In this document: positions 20,387 through 31,746 of the stretch, in pieces
How the letters are laid out: every line of letters starts with the position of its first letter
Numbering within the stretch: position 1 is the first letter of the stretch
NCBI GenBank assembly: GCA_001683735.1
Contig: LUGG01000014.1
Coordinates: 1-64,000, forward strand
Length of the DNA stretch: 64,000 nucleotides
Reading direction: 5' to 3'
From: Grifola frondosa
Lineage: Eukaryota > Basidiomycota > Agaricomycetes > Polyporales > Grifolaceae
The notes under the pieces: model-generated
The model's input: the letters and a program-made list of their open reading frames with translations, nothing else
Databases searched by the model: none
What the model was told of the DNA's origin: nothing
Translations under genes and position numbers: made by a program

Positions 20387-22936
20387 ACTCTACGTACGCG
20401 TCAACTGCTTAACGTGGCGTAGTTGGACAACGATTTTCCACCTTGGTCCTGTGTTTTTGATTGATCCAGTCACTCGCGAATAAGTGGTTGGGATGGTAAT
20501 GCATGTCTGCAAGACAACACGCATGTCATTGCTGTTTATCCGCACCATATTATGTGTTATGACAATGTAGCCATCACTGTACTAGCACGGAAATCTGTCA
20601 CCTCAGCTAATATCATTGGCCCACCAGCATCACAGCGTAGACCGCACGGAAATCCCGCAGAAATCCATGACACGGTGAGGTTAAACAGTAGGTCTAGCCA
20701 CGTTAAATATGTGCTCTCTACAGTACGGGTGTTGATTAGGAAAGCGGCAACCACCCGCAGCCACAAATGGTGGACAGCATCACCTGAGCATGTCTTGCGT
20801 TGAAAAAAAGTGTTCGTTGTCGATACTCCTGCTTTTATTCACCATGCGCCGTACTGCCGTCCTCCTCACGGTGGCGTGGCAGAGTGAATGGACTGATCGG
20901 GGAATCGGACCCGGGCGGGCGGAGCAGCGCCGACTACTCACAAGTGACGCGTAGCCTTTGAAGTTCAAGTTTCAAGAATCAATTCAACTTTTACACACTA
21001 TCATCGCTTGCACAATCATATCCACCTGAGCTTTTATACATGCGTACTCGACGTGACTACCGAGCAGGAAAACCGATAAAAAGTCTGTCGGAATACGATA
21101 GCGACACGAGTTTAAAGATGTGAACGTTGAATTCACTGGCAACCTCACACTACGCTGGGCATCTATCCTGGCCTTGCCGCTCGACTCGTCGAGGAACTTC
21201 ATCTTGCGTCCTGCCAAGAACTCCCGGGGCACTGTACCGGGTGGGCGCTGTACCGGGTGGGCGGTTCATCTTCTAGTGTCGGACTGCGCACAAAGTTTAT
21301 GTTGACATCGGTGTGGTGGCATTGTTAGCCACAGCTTTTTTTGGTAGATACCTGCGACGGAAGCAAGCACTTATATCATAATGCGCAGCTCTGCGGCTAA
21401 AGGACAACAGACGAATAATAATAACCGTCTTCACAATGGTCCACCACCGACCTTCTTCGATGCGTTTGATACGTGGCATTCAGCTGAACGATGGTGCCGA
21501 CGGCTTCTGTGCGAAATCACCATCTTGCGGCGCTCGTCAAAATGTTCAACTGCCTGATATTGCTATATGAAATGCACGACATAACGGAACATCCCGCCGT
21601 GTGCTCTGCTCTATCGTTGTTTCATAGGACCAACCTCGACCGTACGCATCATTCCACAACCTGATGGTCGACATCTTCTTCCAGAACGTCTCCCAAACCC
21701 GCGTAGGACATCTGCTTCTTTTCGTACCGTGAGTGTAGCAAATGTCGGTGGGAGTCAAGTTGTAAGGCTGGTGAGGTTTTAAATTTCAATACTCGGCACC
21801 GATATATAGAGCGCTGACAACTTAAAAAGATATCGCCAGCCTTTAATACTTGTATAAGAGTTCATCATGATTCATAGACCCGATCAAGAAGTTGTGGGCG
21901 CCTGTGGGCCGCCGGCCTCTGTCCTTCAAGTGCTTTATTTCTCAGCAGTACCTCGCCACCTGACATCTGTATCTTTTTTTTGTTTTTATCACGTCTTTAT
22001 AGCTCTATATTTGGCCCACACCGCAGGGTCCGTAAGTATGACGCAAGGGCCGTATCGTGCCATATATACGAACGAATACACGCTGCGATATCCCCGGTGA
22101 GGATACCCCAGTGAGGACTCCTCGGGGTGCCATATATTCTTGCCGGGTTGCGTGCTTGATAACAGCCGATCAACCAACACAAGACACAAACCTTGGTCAC
22201 ACCGGAGCCGCCGATTACCGTAACGTGGCACGCGCGATAGTACAGTTCGGCACACTTGAAGAGGTGCTCCGTACACCTTTAGAAATATCACGCGTGGCGT
22301 TCTCATGAATGCATATGTAGTATCGCTCCATTTGAACATGCATGCGAATAAGGTGTGTTTGTTGCATCAATTCTCGGTGCTGGACATTTCATACCCATAT
22401 TACCGCTTTGCGCGTCCCGCAGCACCTTTGCTCGGTTAACCGTACCTGTGGCGAGCGCTATCTCCACCAGCGTCTGTTGGAGAAGAAAGGAAGAACGGCT
22501 GCGTTCGTGCAAGCATGCGCCACCGGTGGCGAATCAGCTAAAGTCCTGCTCTGCTGACCACATGGCCGATGACACACCAGCTACCCTGTGCGATTACGAT
22601 ACCCCTTACAGCTGCACACAAAGGGTCGCAGCCTGAGCGACTTGTCTAGGCCCGAAGCCTGCAATAGTGCAACATCGTAACCTTGCGACTGGTTCGTCGG
22701 CTTGGTGGGCCCGTGGTCAATGGGACCCAGATCAAAGGAGTCTGGTTGTATTCAATCGCTTGCTTCGGGCGGAAGGTTCCGATTGGTATATGGCCGCCAC
22801 TCCGTTTGTCAAATTGATTGTAGAATCTTATGTACGCGCCTCCCCGATTACATAAAGGCCGGGCGACCGACCCTCGGATAACCCAGCAACCTTGCTATAT
22901 CTCGTCCGCACTTGGCTGAGCCAGCGCGCTCTCAAA
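20387..22936. other. 2.5 kb without a supported gene
   Basis: Transition between repeat DNA and the gene-dense part. A frame at 20552-20803 ('YDNVAITVLARKSV') may be a decayed piece of the A-E gene family. Nothing else reads as a protein family I know. The sequence is not obviously repetitive within the window. Confidence 0.5.
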
Positions 22937-24724
22937 ATGAATCCCGACATGCTGCATCCCGACTTCAGCGCGTCGGTGCTATGGATCGTCGCGCTGCTAT
23001 TCCTCGCATACACGCTCAAACGTGCTTTCGCAGTTCCACAGGAGCTGCGGCACCTGCCCAACGTGCCGGTCTTCCCGACGCTGCTGAGCTATGCTAGAGG
23101 CGAGGTCGAAGACGTCCGCATCCGGAAGCTCATACTCCCCTTTGCACAAAGGGGGAGCCCGCCGTGCTCGTGTACGCACTAGGGCGATGGATAGTGCATA
23201 TCCTGGATTACAAGGTGCGCGCTGCACTCACTCCCGTTTCTCCAGGCAAGAACGCGTCGCTCACCTCTCCCTCCCATCCCGCAGCTCGTAAAAGACATGT
23301 CCACGGAGCTCGACACATTCCCGAAGCAGACCCCACCCGACGGAAACCTGTTCTGGCGCCTGACCGGCAGCGAGAACGTCGTGATGAACAACGGCGCTCC
23401 GTGGCGCCGCCTTTCGCGCGTCGTCCGCGCCGCGTTTGAGCGAAACCTCCCCATCGAGCAGTTCGAGCTCCTCGCGCGGCGCCTGTTCGTCCAGATGGGC
23501 GAGGGCGGGCGGCTCCGGTGGGATGACTTCACGATGCGGTATACGCTAGATGCAATCGGTCCGTGTACCCTCCTCGATATTTCCAGCAGCGCTGGTGCTG
23601 AGCGCTGTCCCTTGCCTTTGTTTAGGTACCTGCGCGCTGGGACACGATTTTGATGCAATCGGGCGCCCGAGGGTCCGTTTGTGAAGATGTACAACGAGGT
23701 GATGGAGGATATTTCGAACCCGATGTACATGGTGCTGCCGGTGCTCGAGCGGCTCTTTCCGCGCAAACACGATGCGCGCGATCGATGAGCTCGTGGAGGC
23801 ATTCCAGGGCATCCTGAGGCTGAAGAGGCACAACCCGGGCAACGACATGTTGACATACATGCTCGAAGACAAAGGTATGCACAGCTTGCATAGTTGTAAA
23901 GGATATCCACGATTAACCGCCTGTCTGTGATTCAGAGACGACTGACGTCGAGCATCGCGACAACATTGTCACGTTCTTCATCGCAGGCCACGTACGTACG
24001 CTGTTCATTCCATCTCGCCAGTACACTTGACATCCTTTGTGTGTGTGCAGGATACAACGGCGGGCGCCATGTCCTCTCTCTGCTACTTCATGGCGCTCTA
24101 CCCTAATATCCAGAGACGCGCGCGCGAAGAAGTGCGTTTGGCGCTCGCGTCGAATGGGACTGGGGAGCCCACGCTTGCGGAGCTACGCGCGATGCCGTAC
24201 CTAAACGCGTGTATCCGCGAGTCGCTACGGTTTAACACGCCGCTGGTTGAGGTCGTCCCGCGGACCTGCACGCGCGACACAGTGCTGCGCGCGGGAAATG
24301 GGCAGGAGGTAGTGATCCCAGCGGGCGCATCGTTGACGATTAACGTGCACACGGTGCATCACCGCGAGGACTACTGGGACGGGGCGAGCGAGTTCAACCC
24401 GGAGCGCTTCGTGGGCGCCGGGGAGGGCATGGATAAGGAGTACGACTCTACGCATTGGATGTCGTTCGGGCTTGGCCCGAGGCAGTGTCCTGCACGGTGA
24501 GCGGTCTTGGTTACGTTGTCTTGTCATGATGGTGCTTGTGCTGACGGATTGGAAGGAACTTTGCGATGTACGAGCAACGGACGCTGTACGCGATGCTGCT
24601 GAACGAGTGGGAGTGGTCGCTGCCGGAAGACTCGCCGCATCGGGTGCATATCAAAAATGGATTTTCGCCTTTCGCACTTTCGCTGCCGAAGGATCTATAC
24701 GTCGACTTTAAGCGGCGCGTTTGA
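22937..24724 (+). CDS. Cytochrome P450 monooxygenase (frames broken by single-base slips)
   Basis: A microsomal P450. From ATG 22937 it has a membrane anchor ('VLWIVALLFLAYTL') and 'LGRWIVHILDYK'. An intron at 23215-23284 is followed by the 'DTFPKQTPPDGNLFWRLTG' and 'PWRRLSRVVRAAF' blocks typical of basidiomycete P450s. Later blocks are the I-helix 'AGHDTTAG' (split by intron 23992-24050), ExxR as 'RESLRF', 'FNPERF', and heme loop 'FGLGPRQCPAR' with the cysteine ligand (Ala where Gly is usual). A last intron at 24497-24555 precedes 'NFAMYEQRTLYAML'; stop at 24724. Conserved sequence changes frame near 23148 (CAAAGGGGG), 23665 (GCGCCCGAG) and 23770. Either this copy is a pseudogene or, as for its neighbours, bases are missing from homopolymers. 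Substrate not predictable. Confidence 0.8.
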
Positions 24725-24893
24725 TATTGGACTACCGTCGCTCAGCATCTGTAATATATCTGACTTGGACCTAACCCTAGAATAAGGCTCACCGAGGGAA
24801 ACTCGAAGAATATTGGAATGGATGCGGAAGACTTGCAAATGTTTGCGCTACTGCAGTTGAGAAAACATGTGACCGATATCGTGTTAGAGCAAG

Positions 24894-26448
24894 TTAAACT
24901 GGATTTAAAGAAATGGGAATCAAACGTACCAACCAAGAATACCCGGGCTTGGTCGCCCAATTCCTTCTGCACACATCCGGAACGCCCATAGTAGGCATCT
25001 GATCAAAGAATCGATACTCCACCGATGCAAAACACGCCTCCACGTCTGCAGAGACGGCCTCAATCGCATTGCGTTCCCGAACGTTGACTTCGACAATGAG
25101 GGTGACGGCGCGGTGCCACTTTCTGAACCTCGCCAGAACATCGGCTTCGACGGACAGCTTGAGTTCAGATGCAGGCCATTCCCAGATGAGGCGCAGCGTC
25201 GCGAGGTTGGGACAGGATACTCGCGACTTACCGCCTGATGATACGGAAGCTAGCACGGTTGACAGAGGATAATTGACGAAAACGGCTGTCTTTAGGTCAG
25301 GCCACTCGTCAAAAGCCCCTTCCCCACACCAAGCGTTCTCGCCACATTCTGCTGTTAGCACTACCCACAATTCCTTGATCGGGTGTTTCGTGAAAAATTC
25401 ATTGAGCGTGTAGCCAAAAACGGCCGGGCAAATCTTGTTGTTGTTGACATACCGTATGCCTGAAGACAGACCCGCCAGAGTGAGTACGTGGTCCGACGTT
25501 TGTTCGTATGCCATGCTTGTCAAAGTGTTCGAATACAGAGTCGAGAGTGCAAGTAAGTCATCGCAACGTTCATCCTTCATGTCGTATTCTACAGCAATCT
25601 GTGGGCCCATCTGGAGGCATGCCAGTAAGTTGATGATGTGGGCTGCTGGAATACGAGCTACCACAAGCTTGCGTAAACGTGCCAGAGAGACCGTGGTCGC
25701 TTCGTATTCATCATCGGGAGATTGATTTCCAGGTTGTGCAAGATCAACTCTTGTAGACTCGGAGTCCGTGACAGCAGTGCCAGAATACCCTCGAGACCTT
25801 GGACCCAGTGAGACTTGAAAGAGAAAGATGTGTAAGCGCCGTGAAGTCGTTTGACGGTAGGAATGTGACAGCACGAAGACATAGATATTTGAGCCACGGA
25901 GCATCGCCTTGGAATAGTGCAGGACCAGGTCTTTCGTAGTTAGGAGGGACCCACGCATATGATTGAAGCGTGAAAAATTCCAAAAGCGGCGCGCTGAAAC
26001 GGAAGTGAACATCGAGGGAAGTTTTCTCTACTGAGTACCAGTGTAACTCGCGAATACGACATCCGGCATTGCTGATGGAGTTGGTAAGACCAAGATCAGG
26101 GTTGAACAAACCACCAATGTGGATGTTCAGATTCATATGATTAGAACGATGGATAAATTTCAGTCCACGTCGATCGCCCGGGGAGAGTGTGCACCACAGA
26201 GATGGTGCCGATAATGCAATAGAACGCCATCGGTGGCAGACCTGTGTCAGAGGGATGAGTTCGGAGGTGTAGAAACATGAAGATTTCCAAGGGATTTGGC
26301 GATCCACCATTGGCTTGGGGACATCCCGGAATATCATACACATGATTTCCGGTGGAAGACTATGGGATGGCGTGCCGGCGTTGAGGATCCGCCTTATCAT
26401 CCATGGAACGGACGCGAATTCAGCTTCAATGTTTCGCAGCCGATCCAA
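24894..26448 (-). CDS. F-box protein with leucine-rich-like C-terminal part
   Basis: A likely substrate adaptor for an SCF ubiquitin ligase. The F-box reads 'LPPEIMCMIFRDV' followed by 'LTQVCHRWRSIALSAPSLW' (about 26360-26190), the form common in the expanded F-box families of mushrooms. The rest has leucine-patterned segments ('LLSRTPSLQELILHNLEI', 'LARLRKLVVARI', 'LATLRLIWEWP'), ending at 24894. These lie in three frames, with slips near 25820 (TTTCAAGTC) and 25715 (CTCCCGATG); one added base at each site joins them. The start is uncertain: the frame is open upstream of 26448 and an extra exon is possible. It is convergent with the P450, 169 bp apart. Confidence 0.7.
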
Positions 26449-27211
26449 GAAATGACGGGAATGACTTGTGATTGCAAAAGAACTCAGTATTATGAAAACG
26501 TTAATATGAAGGACGACAATATTTACTTCGTGGGTCCATCCTCCATGGTATTCCGCAACTTTCGCAACAGCATGTCTGCCAGGTCACAGACAGAGACACG
26601 CTCGAGAATGGCTTCCGGAGCTTCCATGCTTGATCAGGAGGGCTCACAGTGCGGTTTCCCGAGATTGCATGGAATTGTATGGCCACAACAGCTTTCGCTA
26701 GTACTAGTAGGTACTGGTGTTGGGAGGAGTGGCGATGAAGATAAGCGCTCACACGTCCTCTTAAGTTTTCCTATTTCGGCCCATCGCAGAATCCGGCACT
26801 TATACGAGCCAGCGTTCAACATTCAACTTAGTATATACACGTCGAAATGAGCTCAAGACAGTCGTCAAAGTTCGCTCGCTCGGCTACAGAGCTATGGACA
26901 AAGGCACGACAGTCTATCACCCGCTTCTCCATTAAACCATGTAGCAATCGCCGTGATCCAGGTCCTAAATGCTTCGTCGCACGATGTTACAACAGAAGCC
27001 GCATGTCGACTTGCTACAATCGCATTCAAAAACACTCGGATGGTATTAATATGGAAGTTCAGCACCACCCCATGCGCACAAATATCATACAAGCAACGCA
27101 CGATATACCGAACCTGGCCGAACATTTCAGCAAAATCCCATGGCACCGTAGAAAACACACCATAAACACCCACCTCAGAGCCCGCACCCCGAGATCCCCA
27201 AACATCCTAGA
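26449..27211. other. Intergenic, no supported gene
   Basis: Short overlapping frames on both strands, none with family features. It should hold the F-box gene promoter and the NUP42 3' region. Confidence 0.5.
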
Positions 27212-29577
27212 CTACCGCAGCTCCACCGGCGGAATCCACTCCGGAATCTTCCCCCACTCGAACTTCTCGCTCTTGAACGCCTCCAGCGCCGAGGCCGGCA
27301 GAAGCTCCATGTAATTCTCCGGCAGCATTGCATCGTACTTGTTCAGCCCGGGCTTGTAATACACCCGTGAGAGCGCGGCCTCGAAGTCAGGGCGAGCAGA
27401 GTGCTCCTTCGGGACCGCAGGCGTCTCGGAGGTTACAGCGAACGCCGAGATGGGCTGCTCCGCGAATGCAGATTGGGGTGCGGCGGAGCCGAACGCAGAC
27501 GTTGGCTGTGTCTGGGCTTGCATCGTACCGAACGCGCTTGTCGGCTGTATCTGGGCTTGTGGTCCCCAAACACGGATGTTGGCTGCGCCGGCGCCTGTGG
27601 CGCACCGAATGCAGACACGGGCTGTGTCTGCAGTGCACCGAAAGCGGACACGGGCTGAGTCTGGGCCTGCGGTGTGCCAAACGCGGACACCGGTTGTGTC
27701 GGGGCGCCAAATGCGGACTGTACATTCCCAGGTGCGCCGAACGCGCCACTACCGCCTGCAGGCGCGCCAAACGCAGATGTCACGGGTGCAGCCGCAGGGG
27801 TACCGAATACTGAAGTCGTTGCGGGCTGTGGCGCGAGTGCACCAAAGGCAGAAGTCGCGCCAAATGCAGGAGGAGCCGAGGGGCTGCCCCCGAACACAGA
27901 CGACGTGCCTGCACTGCCGCCACCCCCGAAGGAGGATTGGCCGAACCCGGGCCCGGTAGACGCACTCAATGGTGCATTCGCGGCGGCTGCAAGACCAAAC
28001 GCAGAGGGCGTCCCTGCAAATGCAGAGAACGCTCCGCCTCCACCGCCTCCGCCGCTTCCTGCTGTAGAGATCGACCGGTCGGCGAACGCGGAAAATGCGC
28101 CGCCGCTTGGCGACGGGGCTCCAAAGGCGGATGTGGCGGGCTTCCCGAACGCGCTGGTTTGCCCGAACGATGGCTGCCCAAAGGCAGAAGTGCGCTGCGC
28201 GGCTTGCCCGAACGCAGATGTGCTCTGGGCGGCGCTTCCAAACGCTGAAGTGGGTTGGGCAGGCTGCCAAACGCGGAAGAAGTAGCGGCCTGTCCGAAGG
28301 CCGACGTCGGCTGCGCAGGCTGGCCGAAGGCTGATGTGCTCTGAGCAGGTTGCCCAAATGCAGACGTAACCTGTGCGGGCTGTCCGAACGCGGAGGTCTG
28401 CGCTGGCTGTCCAAATGCAGAAGTTGGTGTGCCCTGCGCTGGCTGGCCGAATACCGAAGTGCCCTGGGCAGGTTGTCCGAACGCCGACGTGCCCGCAGGT
28501 TTCCCAAACGCAGACTGGCCAAATGCAGGCTGACCAAAGGCTGGTTGGCCAAAGGCAGACGATGGGGTGCCGCTGGGGGCGAACGCAGAGCGCGGGGCGC
28601 CGCTAGCGCTGTCGAGCGCACCAAAGCCAGAAGGTTTACCGAAGACAGATGTGTTGGCGGGGGCGCCGAACGCGGAGCCTCCGCCGCCGAACGCAGAGCT
28701 GGTGGATGCAAACGCGGAAGGTCCTGAGTGTGATTTTCCTTCCATGTTGCGTATGGCTTGGTTATGTAGTTGCGGTATATTCGAGCGCGCGTTATTGAAC
28801 AATTGCTGTGCGGCAGAGATCTTCTCCGACTCGTATCTCAGCTGGTATCAACAAGTTATTATCGGATAGGTCGACAGCACTAAACGGTGAAGAAGAGGAA
28901 ATGAAGTGTGTGGGGAATGTAGAAGCAGGATTCAGTACCGAAACGAATGGGGCTAAGTATGGTAGCTAGTACGCCGCAGCAGCTGCGCCACAATTCACAG
29001 AAGCAATGACTCGAATTACCGGAATGGTTCGCCCGGTTTCATATCAATAAAATGATGCAAAGCACGCACGTATTCCTGAATAGTTCCTGATTGCGCGGCT
29101 TGTACTGCCTTCACGCGAAGCTCTTCAGGCGACTCATCGAGATTTGGGATGAGGTTGACTTCGAACTTGGCAGGTCCATAAGATGATAGCGGCCACGCCG
29201 GTCTGTCCACGTCGAGATCCCGCGTCAAGGAGTCAATGCTAGAAAGTGTACTGATAAACATGGTGGTGAACGCATAGAAAGGCGGAGTGGCGGACGGACG
29301 TGAAGAGACTGGAACTGGAACTGGAACCGGCCGCTGAGTTTCCCGCGGTCCACGACTGATCTGTGATCGGATAAATGAACAAGGACAATAGGAACGACGA
29401 GAACGGTTAGTATAACGCACTACCGAAACCACCCGCTCTCTGCGCGTCCCTCGGGTGGTCGTTTCTGCAGCTGGTCCCGAACTTGCACTGGCCGCGGAGG
29501 AAGTATTGACAAACGGGCTGCAACGCAGTTCAGTCGGTCACAAGAGCACTCATGCGAGCAGTATGTTGATGTACCAT
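27212..29577 (-). CDS. NUP42: Nucleoporin NUP42 (CCCH zinc finger and FG repeats)
   Basis: A nuclear-pore protein of the cytoplasmic face that acts in mRNA export in other fungi. The first exon is only ATG (29577-29575); a 57-bp intron (29518-29574) follows. The next exon begins with a CCCH finger, 'CQYFLRGQCKFGTSCRNDH' (C-x7-C-x5-C-x3-H). After an intron comes 'DRPAWPLSSYGPAKFEVNL' and 'LDESPEELRVKAVQAAQ'. Then an intron at about 28842-29069, 'YESEKISAAQQLFNNARSN', a long region of 'SAFGQPAQ'-type FG repeats, and the conserved C-terminus 'KSEKFEWGKIPEWIPPVELR'. The FG region changes frame near 28270 (TTTGGCAG) and 27565 (TTTGGGGACC); one extra base at each restores SAFG repeats. It is head to head with TAF4. 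Confidence 0.88.
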
Positions 29578-30045
29578 GATATGAATGTGTTTCTGCGGTA
29601 AGGATCTACCTGCACAAATCGAAAGAAAGGAAATGCTTCAGATGCACCCAGCGCAGCGGACGAAGCAAGGGACGAAGCAAGCAATTAATGTAGCCTATCA
29701 CTGATCAAGGATGCCCGGGGTCATGGCACATGTCATGACCCTGATCACTGCCGCCTATTACGAACTGCTGAAGCTCGACGCTCTCCGCTCTCGCCGTGCT
29801 CTACGCTCTCGTCGTACGCTCCTCCCACCTTTTCTAAGGGACTTCACCATTATTCAGCTCACCATCTAGTTAACCATCTGCGACTATCGCCGCCATCGTC
29901 AATTCCTTGCTCTGTTCAACCTCTTAACATATCCTTGCAATCTATTTCAAGCCATTGTCCGCAACTGTTGTCCAAAATCTTCCATCGCTCCCACTCTCCA
30001 CCAGACGATTGCAGGAGCAGGTCCTAGATTGATCTCTTGCAAGCC
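29578..30045. promoter_or_regulatory. Divergent promoter between NUP42 and TAF4
   Basis: 468 bases separate the two start codons. The sequence contains pyrimidine-rich stretches (CTCTCCGCTCTCGCCGTGCTC near 29780) typical of fungal promoters. No clear TATA box was identified. Confidence 0.5.
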
Positions 30046-31483
30046 ATGAAAACAGAACAGGATCCTCCACAAGCCCCGACGACTACGTTTTCCGCTGCCC
30101 AGTGGGGCCCTCCCAGCCGTACGCCCCCTCATTTTCGCAGCGTTACTGTAGCCCATCATTTCTGCAGAAATACCCATCGACCCGGCCCTTCAGCAGCAGT
30201 CGCAGCATCCCACGTAAACATATTGCCAGTTTGCACCTGTCGGCTTTGTTAATGCTGCCACACAGGACCGCATACAGCCACTACCAGTACCAGCACTATC
30301 CCCAGGCATCCTACGGCCACTATCAGCAGTATGGGCCGCCACAGCCCCAACCTCAGACGGTGCAGCCTGCACAATCGCAATCGCAGTCACAATCACAGAC
30401 ACAATCACAGACACAATCACAATCACAATCCCAGTCCCAAATGACCTCGCTCTCAAGGCAACCTACGCAAGCCAGTATTGACACTGCCGATATTGCCACA
30501 CTGAACGATGCCCTCGGGAGTGCTGGAGTCGATCTCAGGGTGCGCTCACTTCCCTCCATAACCGGACTACGCCACTGACGCTCCGCAGGCCGAGGAAGAG
30601 TCGCTACAGCGCTCCTACGACCAGTACCAGTCCTACCGCCCCTACGAAGACCGCACGCATAAACAACCCGCAACGCCCAACTTCGACACGCGGTACCTCG
30701 GTACGACGATGCGCGCTATCGGCACGCAGCATAAGATTGGCAAGATCCCCGAGGACACGGTGAACTATCTCGCGCTTGCGCTGCGGGCGCGCCTGCAGGA
30801 CCTCATCACCGCGATGATCGCCGCTTCGGAACACCGGCTGGACACGCAATTCGATCGCCCCGCGTCGCAGTACGACGACGGAAACCCGATGTGGAGCATC
30901 GTCATCCGCAGCGATGTTGGCCGGCAGCTCGCTGCGCTCGAGAAGGTGGAACGGGAGGAGGAGATGCGCATCCGACGAGAGCGCAAGGAACGCGCGGAGG
31001 CGGCGGCGGCGCACACGGCTGCGCTCGCGGCACAGGCAGGGGCGGTGAGTGCGGAGGGTTCAGGGTACGACGATGAGGGTGGGCCGAAGAAAAAAAGAAA
31101 AAGGAGGGCCCGGGGGTGACCGCACGAAACATGTCCGAGGATGTGCGCAAGAAGATGTCGAACGCGGTGGCGAGCCAGGCGGCGGGGCTGGGCACGGGCA
31201 AGTACGCATGGATGTCCGCTGCGAACGCATCTGCGGCGCCCGCGAAGCCGAAGCCCGCGGGGGTGCTCCAGGAGGGCGGGCGACAACCCCTGCGACGACC
31301 ACTGCACCTGCCGCGAGCGCGTCGGCGAGTAGCGGGTGGGCGCGGCCGTACGTGCCGACGAAGTTGTCGCAGCAGAAGGAGGAGGACACGCGGAGGGCAG
31401 TGACGATGCGGGATGCGACGTTCGTGATTGAGAAAGGGAGGGGCCACGGTGGGGGACGTGGGTCGGCGAGAGGGTGGACCTGA
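30046..31483 (+). CDS. TAF4: TFIID subunit TAF4
   Basis: A component of general transcription factor TFIID. ATG at 30046 ('MKTEQDPPQAP'). The N-terminal part is rich in Tyr, Gln, Ser and Pro, including a long Q/S/T tract. An intron at 30214-30265 falls within it. 'TADIATLNDALGSAGVDLR' precedes an intron at 30540-30588. The conserved TAF4 C-terminal domain follows ('RYLGTTMRAIG', 'VNYLALALRARLQDLI', 'NPMWSIVIRSDVGRQL', then a charged helix). The tail has 'MSEDVRKKMSNAVASQAAGL' and ends 'GHGGGRGSARGW' at 31483. Frame slips are near 30110, 30190, 31095 (an A run) and 31260 (a G run). Adding one base to each run restores the family sequence, so the gene is probably intact in the organism. Confidence 0.85.
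30369..30440 (+). repeat. Gln/Ser/Thr codon microsatellite in TAF4
   Basis: A run of CAATCRCAGWCACA-type hexa/octamers encodes alternating Gln-Ser and Gln-Thr. Such tracts vary in length between strains. Confidence 0.8.
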
Positions 31484-31746
31484 TCCATTGGCTTATGCGC
31501 ACACACTCACGTTCGGACGGTCAGCTAAAGGACTTGGAACTTGGTGGGTCTTGTTGTTGCTCTATCCTGACCATAATGTATCGTTAGTTCGAGCCTGTAA
31601 TTACTATTCGTCTCAGTTGCAAGGCGGGAATCGCGTGCCCATCTTTCACCCGTCTTTCACTTGTAACACAGTCTGCGCGGTCGCTTGAGCTTAAGCTATA
31701 GCGCATAACGCTTCTTAGCTCTACTCCATCGTCCTCACTGTTTATC

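Noticed and set aside
22937..24724. Firm call of P450 pseudogene
   Set aside because: The same kind of slip occurs in conserved genes nearby, so base-calling error is at least as likely.
27674..28285. 203-codon plus-strand frame opposite the FG repeats
   Set aside because: It is the antisense of NUP42 repeats, low complexity, and lacks independent support.
30765..31506. Minus-strand frames opposite TAF4
   Set aside because: Shadow frames of a GC-rich exon whose plus strand encodes the TAF4 domain.
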